From Methylobacterium sp. WSM2598 (lineage in GTDB: Bacteria > Pseudomonadota > Alphaproteobacteria > Rhizobiales > Beijerinckiaceae), in contig NZ_KB900609.1 in the NCBI RefSeq assembly GCF_000379105.1, positions 2,009,985 through 2,073,984 of the forward strand: a stretch of DNA of 64,000 nucleotides, given 5' to 3'. This document shows, in pieces, positions 9,435 to 17,499 of the stretch. The translations under genes were made by a program, and so were the position numbers. The notes beneath the pieces were generated by a model, which was not told the DNA's origin, did no database searches, and saw only the letters and a program-made list of their open reading frames with translations. Position 1 is the stretch's first letter; every line of letters starts with the position of its first letter.

Positions 9435-10820
9435 ATGGACCAGGCAGCGCAGAGGACCCGATGGATGCTGGCGGCGATTCTCGCCGCCAGCATGGCCCCT
9501 TCGGCCCGGGCGGAGCGGCGGGAGGTTTCGCCCGCGGCGGGATCGCCGCAGCAGGCCGTGGATGCGGCGCGCGCGGGGGACACGCTCGTCTTCCGGAGCG
9601 GGCGCTACCGCGGCCCGCTCGCGGTCGGCAAGCCGCTCGCGATCGAGGGAGAGCCGGGAACCATGATCGAGGGGGACGGCGCCGGGAGCGTCATCACGGT
9701 CACGTCGCCCGGCGTGAGCCTCCGCGGGCTCGAGGTGCGCGGCTCCGGAACGAATCTGGAGCGGATGGATTCCGGTGTCTTCCTGACCAAGGAGGCCAAG
9801 GGTGCGCGCGTGGAGCGCAACCGCATCCAGGGCAACCTGTTCGGCGTCTACGTGCACGGGGCCGAGGACGCCCTCGTGCGCCACAACACCATCGTGGGCC
9901 TTCGGGACGGCCGCCTCGCCGAGGCGGGCAACGGGGTATCGGTCTGGAACGCGCCCGGCGCGCAGGTCGTCGACAACGACATCAGCTTCGGCCGGGACGG
10001 CGTCTTCACGATCAGCAGCAAGCGCAATGTCTTCTCCCGCAACAACTTCCACGACCTTCGCTTCGCCATCCACTATATGTATACGAACGACAGCGAGATA
10101 AGAGACAATATCTCGACCGGCAACGCGGTCGGCTACGCCATCATGTTCTCGAACCGGCTGGTCGTGAGCGGCAACGTCTCCGACCGCGACCGCGACGACG
10201 GCTTCGTCTTCAACTACGCGAACGGATCCGAGGTGGCGGGCAATCTGGTGGTGGGCGGGCCGCAGCCCGCCGAGCGGTGGACGAGCCGCGGCCAGCGCTC
10301 GGCGTCCGAGCACGGCCTGCCAGCCGCCGGGCCGGCATCCGCCCCGGCCGCCGCGGCCCGGATCGGGCCGGAGAAATGCGTCTTCATCTACAATGCAAAC
10401 CAGAACCGATTCCGCGACAACTGGTTCGAGGGCTGCGAGATCGGCATCCACTTCACGGCGGGCTCCGAAGGCAACCAAGTGTCCGGCAACGCCTTCGTGG
10501 CCAATCGCAACCAGGTGAAATATGTCGGGACGCGCTATCTCGACTGGTCGGCTGGCGGGCGAGGCAACTACTGGAGCGACAACCCGGGCTTCGACCTGAA
10601 CGGCGACGGGCTGGCCGATACGGCCTACCAGCCCAACGACATCATCGACAAGGTGCTCTGGACGGCGCCCGCCGCCAAGGTCCTGGTCAACTCGCCGGCG
10701 ATCCAGGTGATCCGCTGGGCACAATCGCAGTTCCCGGCTCTCCTGCCGGGCGGTGTCGTGGACACCAAACCCCTCATCTCGCCGCCCGCGAAGCCGGCAC
10801 GACGAGGACCGGAACCATGA
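9435..10820 (+). CDS. nosD: NosD, periplasmic copper-site maturation protein
   Basis: The 461-aa product has an N-terminal signal peptide (MLAAILAASMAPSARA) and a right-handed beta-helix made of repeated N-x-(I/F)-x-G-N-type coils (for example VRHNTIVGLRDG, VSGNVSDRD), the CASH/NosD repeat fold. NosD works with the NosFY ABC complex to supply sulfur and copper for the CuZ centre of NosZ. It starts 4 bp after the nosZ stop, and its stop codon overlaps the nosF start (ATGA), so translation is probably coupled. Confidence 0.93.
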   Translation: MDQAAQRTRWMLAAILAASMAPSARAERREVSPAAGSPQQAVDAARAGDTLVFRSGRYRGPLAVGKPLAIEGEPGTMIEGDGAGSVITVTSPGVSLRGLEVRGSGTNLERMDSGVFLTKEAKGARVERNRIQGNLFGVYVHGAEDALVRHNTIVGLRDGRLAEAGNGVSVWNAPGAQVVDNDISFGRDGVFTISSKRNVFSRNNFHDLRFAIHYMYTNDSEIRDNISTGNAVGYAIMFSNRLVVSGNVSDRDRDDGFVFNYANGSEVAGNLVVGGPQPAERWTSRGQRSASEHGLPAAGPASAPAAAARIGPEKCVFIYNANQNRFRDNWFEGCEIGIHFTAGSEGNQVSGNAFVANRNQVKYVGTRYLDWSAGGRGNYWSDNPGFDLNGDGLADTAYQPNDIIDKVLWTAPAAKVLVNSPAIQVIRWAQSQFPALLPGGVVDTKPLISPPAKPARRGPEP

Positions 10821-11722
10821 CCGGAGCGGTTGAGCTGCGGGGTGTGACGAAACGCTACGGGGCCGCCGAGGCGGTGCGCGACGTCAGCTTCACGCTGGCC
10901 TCCGGCGCCGTGGCACTGGTCGGCCATAACGGCGCCGGCAAGACCACCCTGATGAAGCTGATGCTGGGCCTGATTCGAGCGAATGCCGGCAGCGTCCAGG
11001 TGCTGGGCGAGAACCCGGCCGCCGGGGAGTTCGCGGCCCGTCGGCGGCTCGGCTATCTGCCCGAGAACGTTTCCTTCAACGGGGCCCTGACCGGGCGCGA
11101 GACCCTGAGCTTCTACGCGCGGCTCAAGCGCGCGCCCGAGACCGCGAGCCTCCGCCTGCTGGAGCGTGTCGGGCTCGGCGAGGCATCTCATCGCCGCGTC
11201 GGCACCTATTCGAAGGGCATGCGGCAGCGGCTGGGCCTCGCCCAAGCCCTGATCGGCGAGCCCGAGGTGCTGCTCCTCGACGAGCCCACGACCGGCCTCG
11301 ACCCGGCGCTCAGGCTCGCCTTCTACGACATTGTGCGGGAACTTGCTGGCCGCGGCGCCACCGTGCTGCTCTCCTCCCACGCGCTCAGCGAATTGGAGGA
11401 CCGAGCCGACCGGGTCATCATCATGGACCGGGGCCGCATGGCGGCGAGCGGATCGCTGGAGGAGCTGCGCCGCGTGGCGCGCTTGCCTGTGCGCATCCGC
11501 ATCCGGCCCGGGTCGGAGGCGCCCGTTCTGCTGGCGGGCCTCGCGACGGCTCGGCGCCTCCCCTGCGGGGCGCTCGAGGTCGAGGTCGCGGATCACCGCA
11601 AGGTCGCGGTGCTGCGGGCGCTGCTGTGCGCCGGGTCGCCACCCGAGGATATCGACGTGCTCTCACCGACGCTCGACGACCTCTACGCTCATTTCCTGCG
11701 TGATCGGGAGCCCGCGGCATGA
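10817..11722 (+). CDS. nosF: NosF, ABC transporter ATPase for NosZ maturation
   Basis: The 301-aa ATPase shows Walker A (GHNGAGKTT), a signature region (YSKGMRQRL), Walker B (LLLDEPTTGLDP) and the switch His (SSHALSEL). It pairs with the permease NosY and the beta-helix protein NosD. The ATG at 10817 overlaps the nosD stop and its own stop overlaps nosY, both by ATGA. The C-terminal roughly 80 residues form the small regulatory domain seen in NosF proteins. Confidence 0.94.
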   Translation: MTGAVELRGVTKRYGAAEAVRDVSFTLASGAVALVGHNGAGKTTLMKLMLGLIRANAGSVQVLGENPAAGEFAARRRLGYLPENVSFNGALTGRETLSFYARLKRAPETASLRLLERVGLGEASHRRVGTYSKGMRQRLGLAQALIGEPEVLLLDEPTTGLDPALRLAFYDIVRELAGRGATVLLSSHALSELEDRADRVIIMDRGRMAASGSLEELRRVARLPVRIRIRPGSEAPVLLAGLATARRLPCGALEVEVADHRKVAVLRALLCAGSPPEDIDVLSPTLDDLYAHFLRDREPAA

Positions 11723-12549
11723 GGGCGACCTGGATCATGGCGGTCAAGGAGGTGCAGGAAGCGCTGCGCAACCGCTGGGTGCTCGCAACCACGCTGCTGA
11801 TGGCCGGGCTGTCCCTGGCCTTGACCTTCCTCGGGAGTGCGCCCACCGGCAGCGTCGGCGTCCGCGCGCTCGACGTGGTGATCGTCAGCCTGTCCAGCCT
11901 GACGATATTCCTGCTGCCCCTGATCGCGCTGCTGCTCGCGCACGACGCGATCGTCGGCGAGATGGAGCGCGGCACGATGCTGCTGCTCCTCAGCTATCCG
12001 GTCGGACGCGGCCAGGTGGTGCTTGGCAAGTTCTTGGGCCACCTCGCGATCCTGGCCTTCGCCACGCTGCTCGGCTACGGCGCCGCGGCGGTGGCCCTGC
12101 TGCTGACCGGCGCCGAGATCCAAGCCGCGAGCTGGCTCGCCTTCGCCGCGATGATCGGCTCGTCGGTCGCGCTCGGCGCCGTTTTCGTGGCCCTCGGCTA
12201 CTTGGTGAGCGCGCTCGCGGGCAGCCGCAGCACGGCAGCCGGCGCCTCGATCGGGATCTGGCTCGCGCTGGTGCTCATCTACGACATGGCGCTGCTCGGG
12301 CTCCTGGTGGTCGATCAGGGCCGCGTGATCTCGGCAGGGCTCCTCAACGTCCTGCTGCTGCTCAACCCAACCGACATTTACCGGCTGGTGAACCTGGCGG
12401 GCCTCGGCAATGCCAGCGCGTTCTCCGGGATGGCCGGGCTGACCGCGGATGCCGCCCTGACCCCGTCGATACTGGTCCTGGCGCTGGGCCTCTGGACGGT
12501 TCTTCCGCTCGGCATGGCGGCGGTGTCCTTCTCTCGGAGGGAGCTATGA
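11719..12549 (+). CDS. nosY: NosY, ABC permease for NosZ maturation
   Basis: This 276-aa integral membrane protein has about six hydrophobic spans and the ABC-2 type layout. The conserved cytoplasmic loop EMERGTMLLLLSYPVGR follows the second helix. It forms the membrane part of the NosFY complex that acts with NosD on CuZ assembly. Its ends overlap nosF and nosL by ATGA. Confidence 0.93.
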   Translation: MRATWIMAVKEVQEALRNRWVLATTLLMAGLSLALTFLGSAPTGSVGVRALDVVIVSLSSLTIFLLPLIALLLAHDAIVGEMERGTMLLLLSYPVGRGQVVLGKFLGHLAILAFATLLGYGAAAVALLLTGAEIQAASWLAFAAMIGSSVALGAVFVALGYLVSALAGSRSTAAGASIGIWLALVLIYDMALLGLLVVDQGRVISAGLLNVLLLLNPTDIYRLVNLAGLGNASAFSGMAGLTADAALTPSILVLALGLWTVLPLGMAAVSFSRREL

Positions 12550-13127
12550 GGCGACTCGTCCTGATCTGCGCGGCAGCAATCAGCCTGATGGCGGCCGGCT
12601 GCAACCAGCAGCGGAGCGCCGAGGCGCCGAAGCCCGCGGCCCTCACGGCCGACGCGATGGGCCATTATTGCGGCATGAACGTGCTGGAGCATCCCGGCCC
12701 CAAGGGCCAGATCCTGCTGCAGAGCCGGATCGAGCCGGTCTGGTTCTCCTCGGCGCGGGACGCCCTCGCCTTCACCATGCTGCCGGACGAGCCGAAGGAC
12801 ATCCTGGCCATCTACGTCTCCGACATGGGGAAGGCCGCCTCCTGGGCGAAGCCGGGCGCGGAGAACTGGGTGGAGGCGCGCGCCGCCTGGTTCGTGGTTG
12901 GCAGCTCCGCGCGAGGCGGGATGGGGGTGGAGGAGATCGTGCCGTTCTCGGATCAGGACATGGCGCAGCGCTTCGCCGCCGAGAAGGGCGGCCGGGTGCT
13001 GCGCTTTGCCGAGGTGCCGTCCTCGGAGGTCCTTGCGGCCGGCGGTGAGGCGCCCGGCGCCGGAGCGACCGAGGAAAGCGGTGCCCGCGCCGCGCCGGCG
13101 CACGACGCGCACGGAGGCGTCCGATGA
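12546..13127 (+). CDS. nosL: NosL, outer-membrane or periplasmic copper lipoprotein
   Basis: The 193-aa product begins with a lipoprotein signal (lipobox LMAAGC, Cys 19). The conserved NosL core contains the metal-binding patch HYCGMNVLEH and the YVSDMG and VVGSSARGGMG segments. NosL delivers Cu(I) to apo-NosZ. The last 30 or so residues form a low-complexity Ala/Gly/His tail. It is translationally coupled to nosY and nosX by ATGA overlaps. Confidence 0.93.
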   Translation: MRRLVLICAAAISLMAAGCNQQRSAEAPKPAALTADAMGHYCGMNVLEHPGPKGQILLQSRIEPVWFSSARDALAFTMLPDEPKDILAIYVSDMGKAASWAKPGAENWVEARAAWFVVGSSARGGMGVEEIVPFSDQDMAQRFAAEKGGRVLRFAEVPSSEVLAAGGEAPGAGATEESGARAAPAHDAHGGVR

Positions 13128-14116
13128 CCTGCCTGCCCCGCCGCCGCTTCCTCGGCATCAGCGCTGCCACTGCCGGCTTGGCGCTCCTGCCCCTCGGCGG
13201 CCCTGCGAGGGCCGACGCGGCGCTCGTGACCTGGCAGGGTCAGGCGCTGGGCGCCATCTGCAAGCTGCAGATCCACCATGAGGACCGGGCCGCGGCCGAA
13301 AGCCTGGCCGCGCGTACCGTGCAGGAGGTGCGCCGGCTCGAGGCCATGTTCAGCCTCTACGACGCCAACTCGGTGCTCGTCGCCTTGAACCGCTCCGGCA
13401 TCGTCGTGGCGCCGCCCCCGGAATTCGTCGCGCTGTTGCGGGCGGCCGAGAGCGTCTCGCGGACGACCCGCGGCGCCTTCGACGTCACTGTCCAGCCGCT
13501 CTGGGCGCTATACCAGGCGCATTTCTCGCGGCCCGACGCCGACCCGCTCGGCCCGACGCAGGCCGCCCGTCGCGCGGTTCTCCAGCGCATCGGCCATGAC
13601 AAGCTGCTGGTCAGCCCGGACCGGGTCGCGATGCGCCGGGGCATGGCGGTCACCCTCAACGGCATCGCCCAGGGCTTCGTGACGGACAGGATCATCGCGC
13701 TTCTGCGCAGCGAAGGCGTGGACAAGAGCCTCGTCGACATGGGCGAGACGCGGGTGCTCGGGACACGTCCCGATGGCCGCCCGTGGCAGGTCGGGATCGA
13801 GGATCCGCAGCGGCCCGGGCAGAGCGCGGCGGTGCTGCCGGTCGTCGACCGCGCCGTCGCGACCTCGGGTCCTTACGGCTTCCGCTTCGACCCGGCCGGG
13901 TGCTTCAATCACCTGTTCGACCCGGCCACGGGCACCTGCGCGGACCGCTATCAGAGCGTGACCGTGATCGCCCGCACCGCGACTGCAGCCGACGCGCTCT
14001 CGACGGCGTTCAGTGTCATGCGGCCGCAGGACATGCCCGCGGTGGCCCGCTTGCACGGAGCGGAGCTGGTCCATCTCATCGATCAGCGTGGCGCGGCGAT
14101 GCAGCTCGTGGTCTGA
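13124..14116 (+). CDS. nosX: NosX, ApbE-type FAD:protein FMN transferase
   Basis: The 330-aa product starts with a twin-arginine signal (RRRFLGISAATAG) and then has the ApbE fold (LEAMFSLYD, TLNGIAQGFVTD, VDMGETRVLG). It covalently attaches FMN to NosR, fitting the SGAT target in NosR here. NosX is typical of alphaproteobacterial nos clusters. It is the last gene of the operon, starting inside the nosL stop codon, and a strong hairpin follows. Confidence 0.93.
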   Translation: MTCLPRRRFLGISAATAGLALLPLGGPARADAALVTWQGQALGAICKLQIHHEDRAAAESLAARTVQEVRRLEAMFSLYDANSVLVALNRSGIVVAPPPEFVALLRAAESVSRTTRGAFDVTVQPLWALYQAHFSRPDADPLGPTQAARRAVLQRIGHDKLLVSPDRVAMRRGMAVTLNGIAQGFVTDRIIALLRSEGVDKSLVDMGETRVLGTRPDGRPWQVGIEDPQRPGQSAAVLPVVDRAVATSGPYGFRFDPAGCFNHLFDPATGTCADRYQSVTVIARTATAADALSTAFSVMRPQDMPAVARLHGAELVHLIDQRGAAMQLVV

Positions 14117-14121
14117 TCCTC

Positions 14122-14155
14122 CTGACGTTGAGCTGCGAGAGCGGCTCAACGTCAG
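14122..14155 (+). terminator. Probable terminator of the nos operon
   Basis: A perfect 12-bp stem, ctgacgttgagc (14122-14133) and gctcaacgtcag (14144-14155), with a 10-base loop starts 5 bases after the nosX stop. There is no T-run, so Rho-assisted or structure-only termination is inferred. Confidence 0.6.
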
Positions 14156-14309
14156 CCCAAAGCACTGCGCCAGCAGCCGGTTCTGCTCCCGAACGGTCCA
14201 TGCCCTTGGGTAATCTGGCCGAATGCTTCGGATGAGCCGTGGCTTCGCGCGCGTGCTCCACCTGTGCTGCCCGATTGTCCATCATCGGCGCGAGGGGCGT
14301 GATGGGATT

Positions 14310-14798
14310 TCAGTCTTCGTCCTGCGACGTGGACCGATCGGCAAGCGCGGCGATTTGCACCTCCAAGCGCTTGAGGTTGCTCTCAGCGCTGCGCACGCGG
14401 CCGGACATGCACTGCGCGTGGGCGGACTGGTATGACAGCAGCATGCTGTTGAACTCCGCCTGGCCCGCCGTTACGCCGACGCGAGCACGACGGGCAACTT
14501 CTCGGTCGAGCCACGGCCGGACCGTCTGCTCCACCTGCGCGCACCGCGCCGAGGGTTCCGACGCGGCTGTCGCCTCCGATGTCGGCGGGGACACCAGCAT
14601 CGTCACCCAGAACGCTGCCGTCGCAAGGCCGAGAGCGGAGCCGAACAGACTCAGTGCCGTTCGTGAGCGCTGCTTGGTCTCCACCGTCTGGCGTGAGACT
14701 TGCCATTCGAACCGAGTCAGCCGATTGCCATCCTCAGGATAGCAGTACGAATAGTGTGCTGATCCATCGTTATGCCGGTGAGCGACGGGCTTCTGCAT
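14310..14798 (-). CDS. Hypothetical single-span membrane protein
   Basis: The 162-aa product is convergent with the nos operon. A polar N-terminal region (about 45 residues, His/Tyr-rich) is followed by one hydrophobic span (LFGSALGLATAAFWVTMLV) and then a helical, probably periplasmic domain with two Cys residues (SARCAQVEQ and HAQCMSGRV). The C-terminus is predicted coiled (SAESNLKRLEVQIAALADR). The start at 14798 has a ggaagctcc-type complement upstream giving a ggag motif. I do not recognise the family. No partner gene suggests a role. Confidence 0.55.
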   Translation of the reverse strand: MQKPVAHRHNDGSAHYSYCYPEDGNRLTRFEWQVSRQTVETKQRSRTALSLFGSALGLATAAFWVTMLVSPPTSEATAASEPSARCAQVEQTVRPWLDREVARRARVGVTAGQAEFNSMLLSYQSAHAQCMSGRVRSAESNLKRLEVQIAALADRSTSQDED

Positions 14799-15397
14799 AG
14801 GAAGCTCCTTCCGTGGATCTGCTATGTACCACCTGCGTCAGCTCTTAACGGGAGCAGTTAACGGGAGCAGTGGCCAAAGCGGTATGGCCAATTTGACCGA
14901 TTCCGATGCTGGCCTCGCCGAGAGCCGATGAATGTGCGGGCCCGCACATGGCGCAACCGCCATGCCCTCGCGAGAGGCCGGGTCTCTTCTGCAAAAGCCC
15001 AGCTCTGACCAGACTCGACTATAAGACCATTCGACGCGCGCCGAAAGAGGATTTCTTTCGTTCCATCAACATTGGTGGCGCTTCCAAATCAATCTTGGCA
15101 GGAAATCGTAGGAGATGTCATTCATTTGACGGACCCATGTTAGCGCTTCTGCTAGCATGAAGCTGACGTATGTTACTGCATGCGCCACGGACGGTGATTG
15201 TGCGGCTTGAACTGCGGCCCGTGATACAGTCGGCCTTCAGTCGGACTGGAGAAGCTCCGCATAACGGGCAGTACGGACCCGCCTCGGAGCCACTGCCAAG
15301 CCCCTGCGCGCAACTGCACGAGGCGCAACTGCACGAGGATTGCCTCCCCAGGGCGCCGGGCATAGCATCACGTGCCTGACCCGCAAGGGAGGCAATC
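14799..15397. other. Intergenic region with two short tandem repeats
   Basis: No convincing gene is seen. It holds ttaacgggagcag repeated twice at 14845-14870 and gcgcaactgcacgag repeated twice at 15308-15337. A more AT-rich stretch at about 15040-15110 could contain a promoter. Confidence 0.6.
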
Positions 15398-15601
15398 ATG
15401 TCGGTGGTGAAGTTCCTCGAACTCTCCGCTCAATCCCCTCAAGGCTACGAAGACGCGATCAAGCAAGCGGTCGAGCGCGCATCCAGCACGCTGCGCGGCA
15501 TCCAGTCCGTCTGGGTCAAGGAGTTCGAAGCCGTCGTGGAGAACGACAAGGTGACCCAGTTCCGGGTCAACGTGAAAATCTCGTTCCTGCTTGAGGGCTG
15601 A
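15398..15601 (+). CDS. Dodecin, small flavin-binding storage protein
   Basis: The 67-aa product has the length and sequence pattern of bacterial dodecins. These fold as a short beta-alpha-beta-beta unit and assemble into 12-subunit hollow spheres that bind FMN or related flavins in the cytoplasm. Features seen are the N-terminal strand VVKFLELSAQSP, the helix YEDAIKQAVERAS, and the strands with the flavin-stacking Trp (QSVWVKEF) and FRVNVKISFLLEG. A clear ribosome-binding site (gggagg) lies 6 bases before the ATG. The gene stands alone and is followed by a hairpin. Confidence 0.93.
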   Translation: MSVVKFLELSAQSPQGYEDAIKQAVERASSTLRGIQSVWVKEFEAVVENDKVTQFRVNVKISFLLEG

Positions 15602-15630
15602 GGCGCGGGCGCTGACTGAACGCCCCTCTG

Positions 15631-15656
15631 GGCCTCCGGACAGTGTTTTGGAGGCC
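15631..15656 (+). terminator. Hairpin after the dodecin gene
   Basis: ggcctcc (15631-15637) and ggaggcc (15650-15656) form a stem whose loop contains tttt. It lies 30 bases past the stop codon. Confidence 0.45.
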
Positions 15657-15766
15657 TCGCGCGGGGCCGCGGGCCGGGCCTGACGGGGTGGACGGCCCTG
15701 CTCACGGCACCGCTGTGCCGGGATAAGGCCGCCGGTTCTCGTCATCCGGAGCCGTCCCTGGCACAG

Positions 15767-16088
15767 GTCAGCACCATCGGCCTCGGTCTGGCGAAGAACG
15801 TCGTCCAGGTTCATGGCATCGGCGCGCGAGGCCAGGTCCTCGCGCGCCGGCCTTTGCGGCGAGCCGGGGTCCTGCCCTTCTTTGCCAAGCTCACACCCTG
15901 CTTGGTCGGCGCTTGGTCGGCACGGAGGCCTGCGCCACCGCCCATCACTGGGCCCACGCGCTGATCAAGCTCGGCCACACCGTCAAGCTGATGCCACCCG
16001 CCTCCGTGAAGCCGTACGTCAAGCGTGGCAGAACTGGTGCGGCCGATGCCGAGGCCATGGCGGAAGCCGTGCGCCGCCCGACACTGCG
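15767..16088 (+). pseudogene. IS110-family transposase, N-terminal fragment
   Basis: Two frames encode the IS110 (DEDD-type) N-terminus: TIGLGLAKNVVQVHGI..., then [35 protein letters not shown] and [15 protein letters not shown]. The frame changes at an 11-bp tandem duplication, gcttggtcggc at 15900-15910 and 15911-15921, which directly explains the frameshift. The catalytic C-terminal half is absent, and an IS630 fragment follows immediately. It is dead. Confidence 0.8.
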
Positions 16089-16230
16089 TCCGGCACGGCA
16101 CCGCGGCGCTGTTTGCCGCGCTCACCGTGCTGGACGGCACCGTGATCGGCCGCGGCATGCAGCGTCACCGCCACGGCGAGGCGCTGCGCTTCCTCAACAC
16201 CATCGAGGTGCCGGAGCCGGCAGGGGCGCG
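16089..16230 (+). pseudogene. IS630-family transposase fragment
   Basis: A short internal piece of an IS630 DDE transposase is recognisable as [20 protein letters not shown] and [15 protein letters not shown]. It is fused in a different frame to the IS110 relic at 16088, leaving a two-IS chimera with neither ends nor a complete active site. Confidence 0.7.
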
Positions 16231-16330
16231 CAATGTGTGCGGCATGTGCGGCAATGCACAGTTCTTCTAGATTCGTTAATCTTATGTCTCATGTGCATTC
16301 TCGCACGAGTGCACGTGAATGGAGAGCCCG

Positions 16331-16570
16331 ATGCGCTTCTTCTTGGAAACGTTGATGCGGCGCGATCAGAGTCGCGTCGCTCCGAGCTCCAACGAACTGT
16401 CTGAGGAGCATCTTGAAGGAGTGAGCGGCGGGTTGAACCCGCAGCCCATCCCGCCCGGTCGCGCGAGCTCCCTCGTGAACAACTGCGGCAATGCGACTGG
16501 GCCCGTCACGATGCATCTCAATACACAGGTTTGCCCTTCGCACATTCAAGTTGTGTCCTGTGGTCATTGA
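16331..16570 (+). CDS. Small peptide with double-glycine leader (putative exported or RiPP precursor), member 1
   Basis: The 79-aa product has a leader-like N-terminus ending LSEEHLEGVSGG at about residues 23-34, which fits the double-glycine pattern (LSxxELxxIxGG) cut by peptidase-containing ABC exporters. The remaining 45 residues start LNPQPIPPG and hold three Cys (NNCGN, QVCPS, VSCGH). The ATG at 16331 is favoured over 16319 because ggagag lies 5-10 bases upstream of it. A second gene with a similar leader starts 44 bp downstream. No exporter or modification enzyme is nearby, so function is inferred from the leader alone. Confidence 0.55.
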   Translation: MRFFLETLMRRDQSRVAPSSNELSEEHLEGVSGGLNPQPIPPGRASSLVNNCGNATGPVTMHLNTQVCPSHIQVVSCGH

Positions 16571-16613
16571 TGGGAAACAAAAATTCCTCGCGCATCCGGC
16601 AAAGGCGACTCAC

Positions 16614-16847
16614 ATGAGCGATGAACAGGAAAATGAGATTTCTGCCTTTGATTCCGTGAATTCGTCGCCTTTGCCGGATGCATATCTGGATCATGTCTCG
16701 GCGGGCGGTGACTATCATGCGATGGAAAATGATCTTTTCAGAATTGAAATCACAAATTCAGATGCCAGCAAGTCGGATGCAAACATCGTATTTTCCAGAG
16801 ATATCCCTCACACCAAAGCGCTGATCGTCCGGCAGTTTTTACCTTGA
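16614..16847 (+). CDS. Small peptide with double-glycine-like leader, member 2
   Basis: The 77-aa product has the N-terminal segment LPDAYLDHVSAGG (about residues 20-32), which aligns with the LSEEHLEGVSGG of the preceding gene. After the GG come about 45 polar residues with no Cys (DYHAMENDLFRIEIT...). Base composition is clearly AT-richer than the region. It probably forms a two-gene unit with 16331-16570. It may be a precursor peptide, a two-component partner or a non-modified exported protein; the sequence does not decide. Confidence 0.5.
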   Translation: MSDEQENEISAFDSVNSSPLPDAYLDHVSAGGDYHAMENDLFRIEITNSDASKSDANIVFSRDIPHTKALIVRQFLP

Positions 16848-17499
16848 TTCTAAGCTGTGGCGACATCCTTCGCGACCGAACTGTCCAAAAAAACGACCGC
16901 TTTCCGAGATGCAATGCTGCAAGGATTGCGTGTCAGGAAATCAAAGTGGATCCATCAGCCTCCCATTTGGCACCTCCAGACCGTTGAGAGGCTTGGCCTG
17001 ACGGCTTCGAAGGATCGAAGGGAAACCCGGCAGGCATCAGCGCTGCCGGGTGGTTCGCGATCACCCCCCCGATGAGGGCGGCGGCCGCGGCACCCGTGGG
17101 CTGCGTCGCAGATCTTCATGGTACCAAAGATTTTCTCTTCGTCAGGATTTGCGTGCCACATCACTCCAACCTTGGCAGCCGCGCGTCTGAGCAAAAGCGC
17201 TTCAGGTCAGCACTGTTGCAAAAATTGCTGAAATGAAAATGCGCTGTCGGTCCATGGCCTTCGTCTCCCCTCAACGTGAGGTCGTCGGCGTTGATCTGCA
17301 CCGGTGCGGTGGTCTGTTTAGGACAGTGGCGCATTGCCGTGAAGGCCGTGGCGCCTTCGAGGGTGCCTGGGTCTTGGCCAGGGTGCTGGTCAAGGCACCG
17401 GACCTGCCGTCGAAGCCTGCCGCTCTAGGTGGAAGCGTGGACCGATGCTCCTCCCGGACGCCGGCAACACACATCAGAGGTCGAGCCTGCTCGCGTCTC
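16848..17499. other. Intergenic region upstream of the sensor kinase
   Basis: No supported gene. A hairpin with 8-bp arms, acccggca (17025-17032) and tgccgggt (17044-17051), may terminate the upstream unit. The stretch gcactgttgcaaaa at 17210-17223 resembles an IS6-type terminal repeat but no partner end is seen. Confidence 0.5.

Noticed and set aside
7370..9583. Long minus-strand open frame opposite nosZ
   Set aside because: Val/His/Asp-rich shadow of the nosZ coding frame, with no family pattern.
17210..17223. gcactgttgcaaaa, resembling an IS6-type terminal repeat
   Set aside because: No second end and no transposase remnant nearby; the match is too short.
17233..17499. N-terminal extension of the sensor kinase
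   Set aside because: No domain similarity; the conserved PAS-like region begins after the ATG at 17500.
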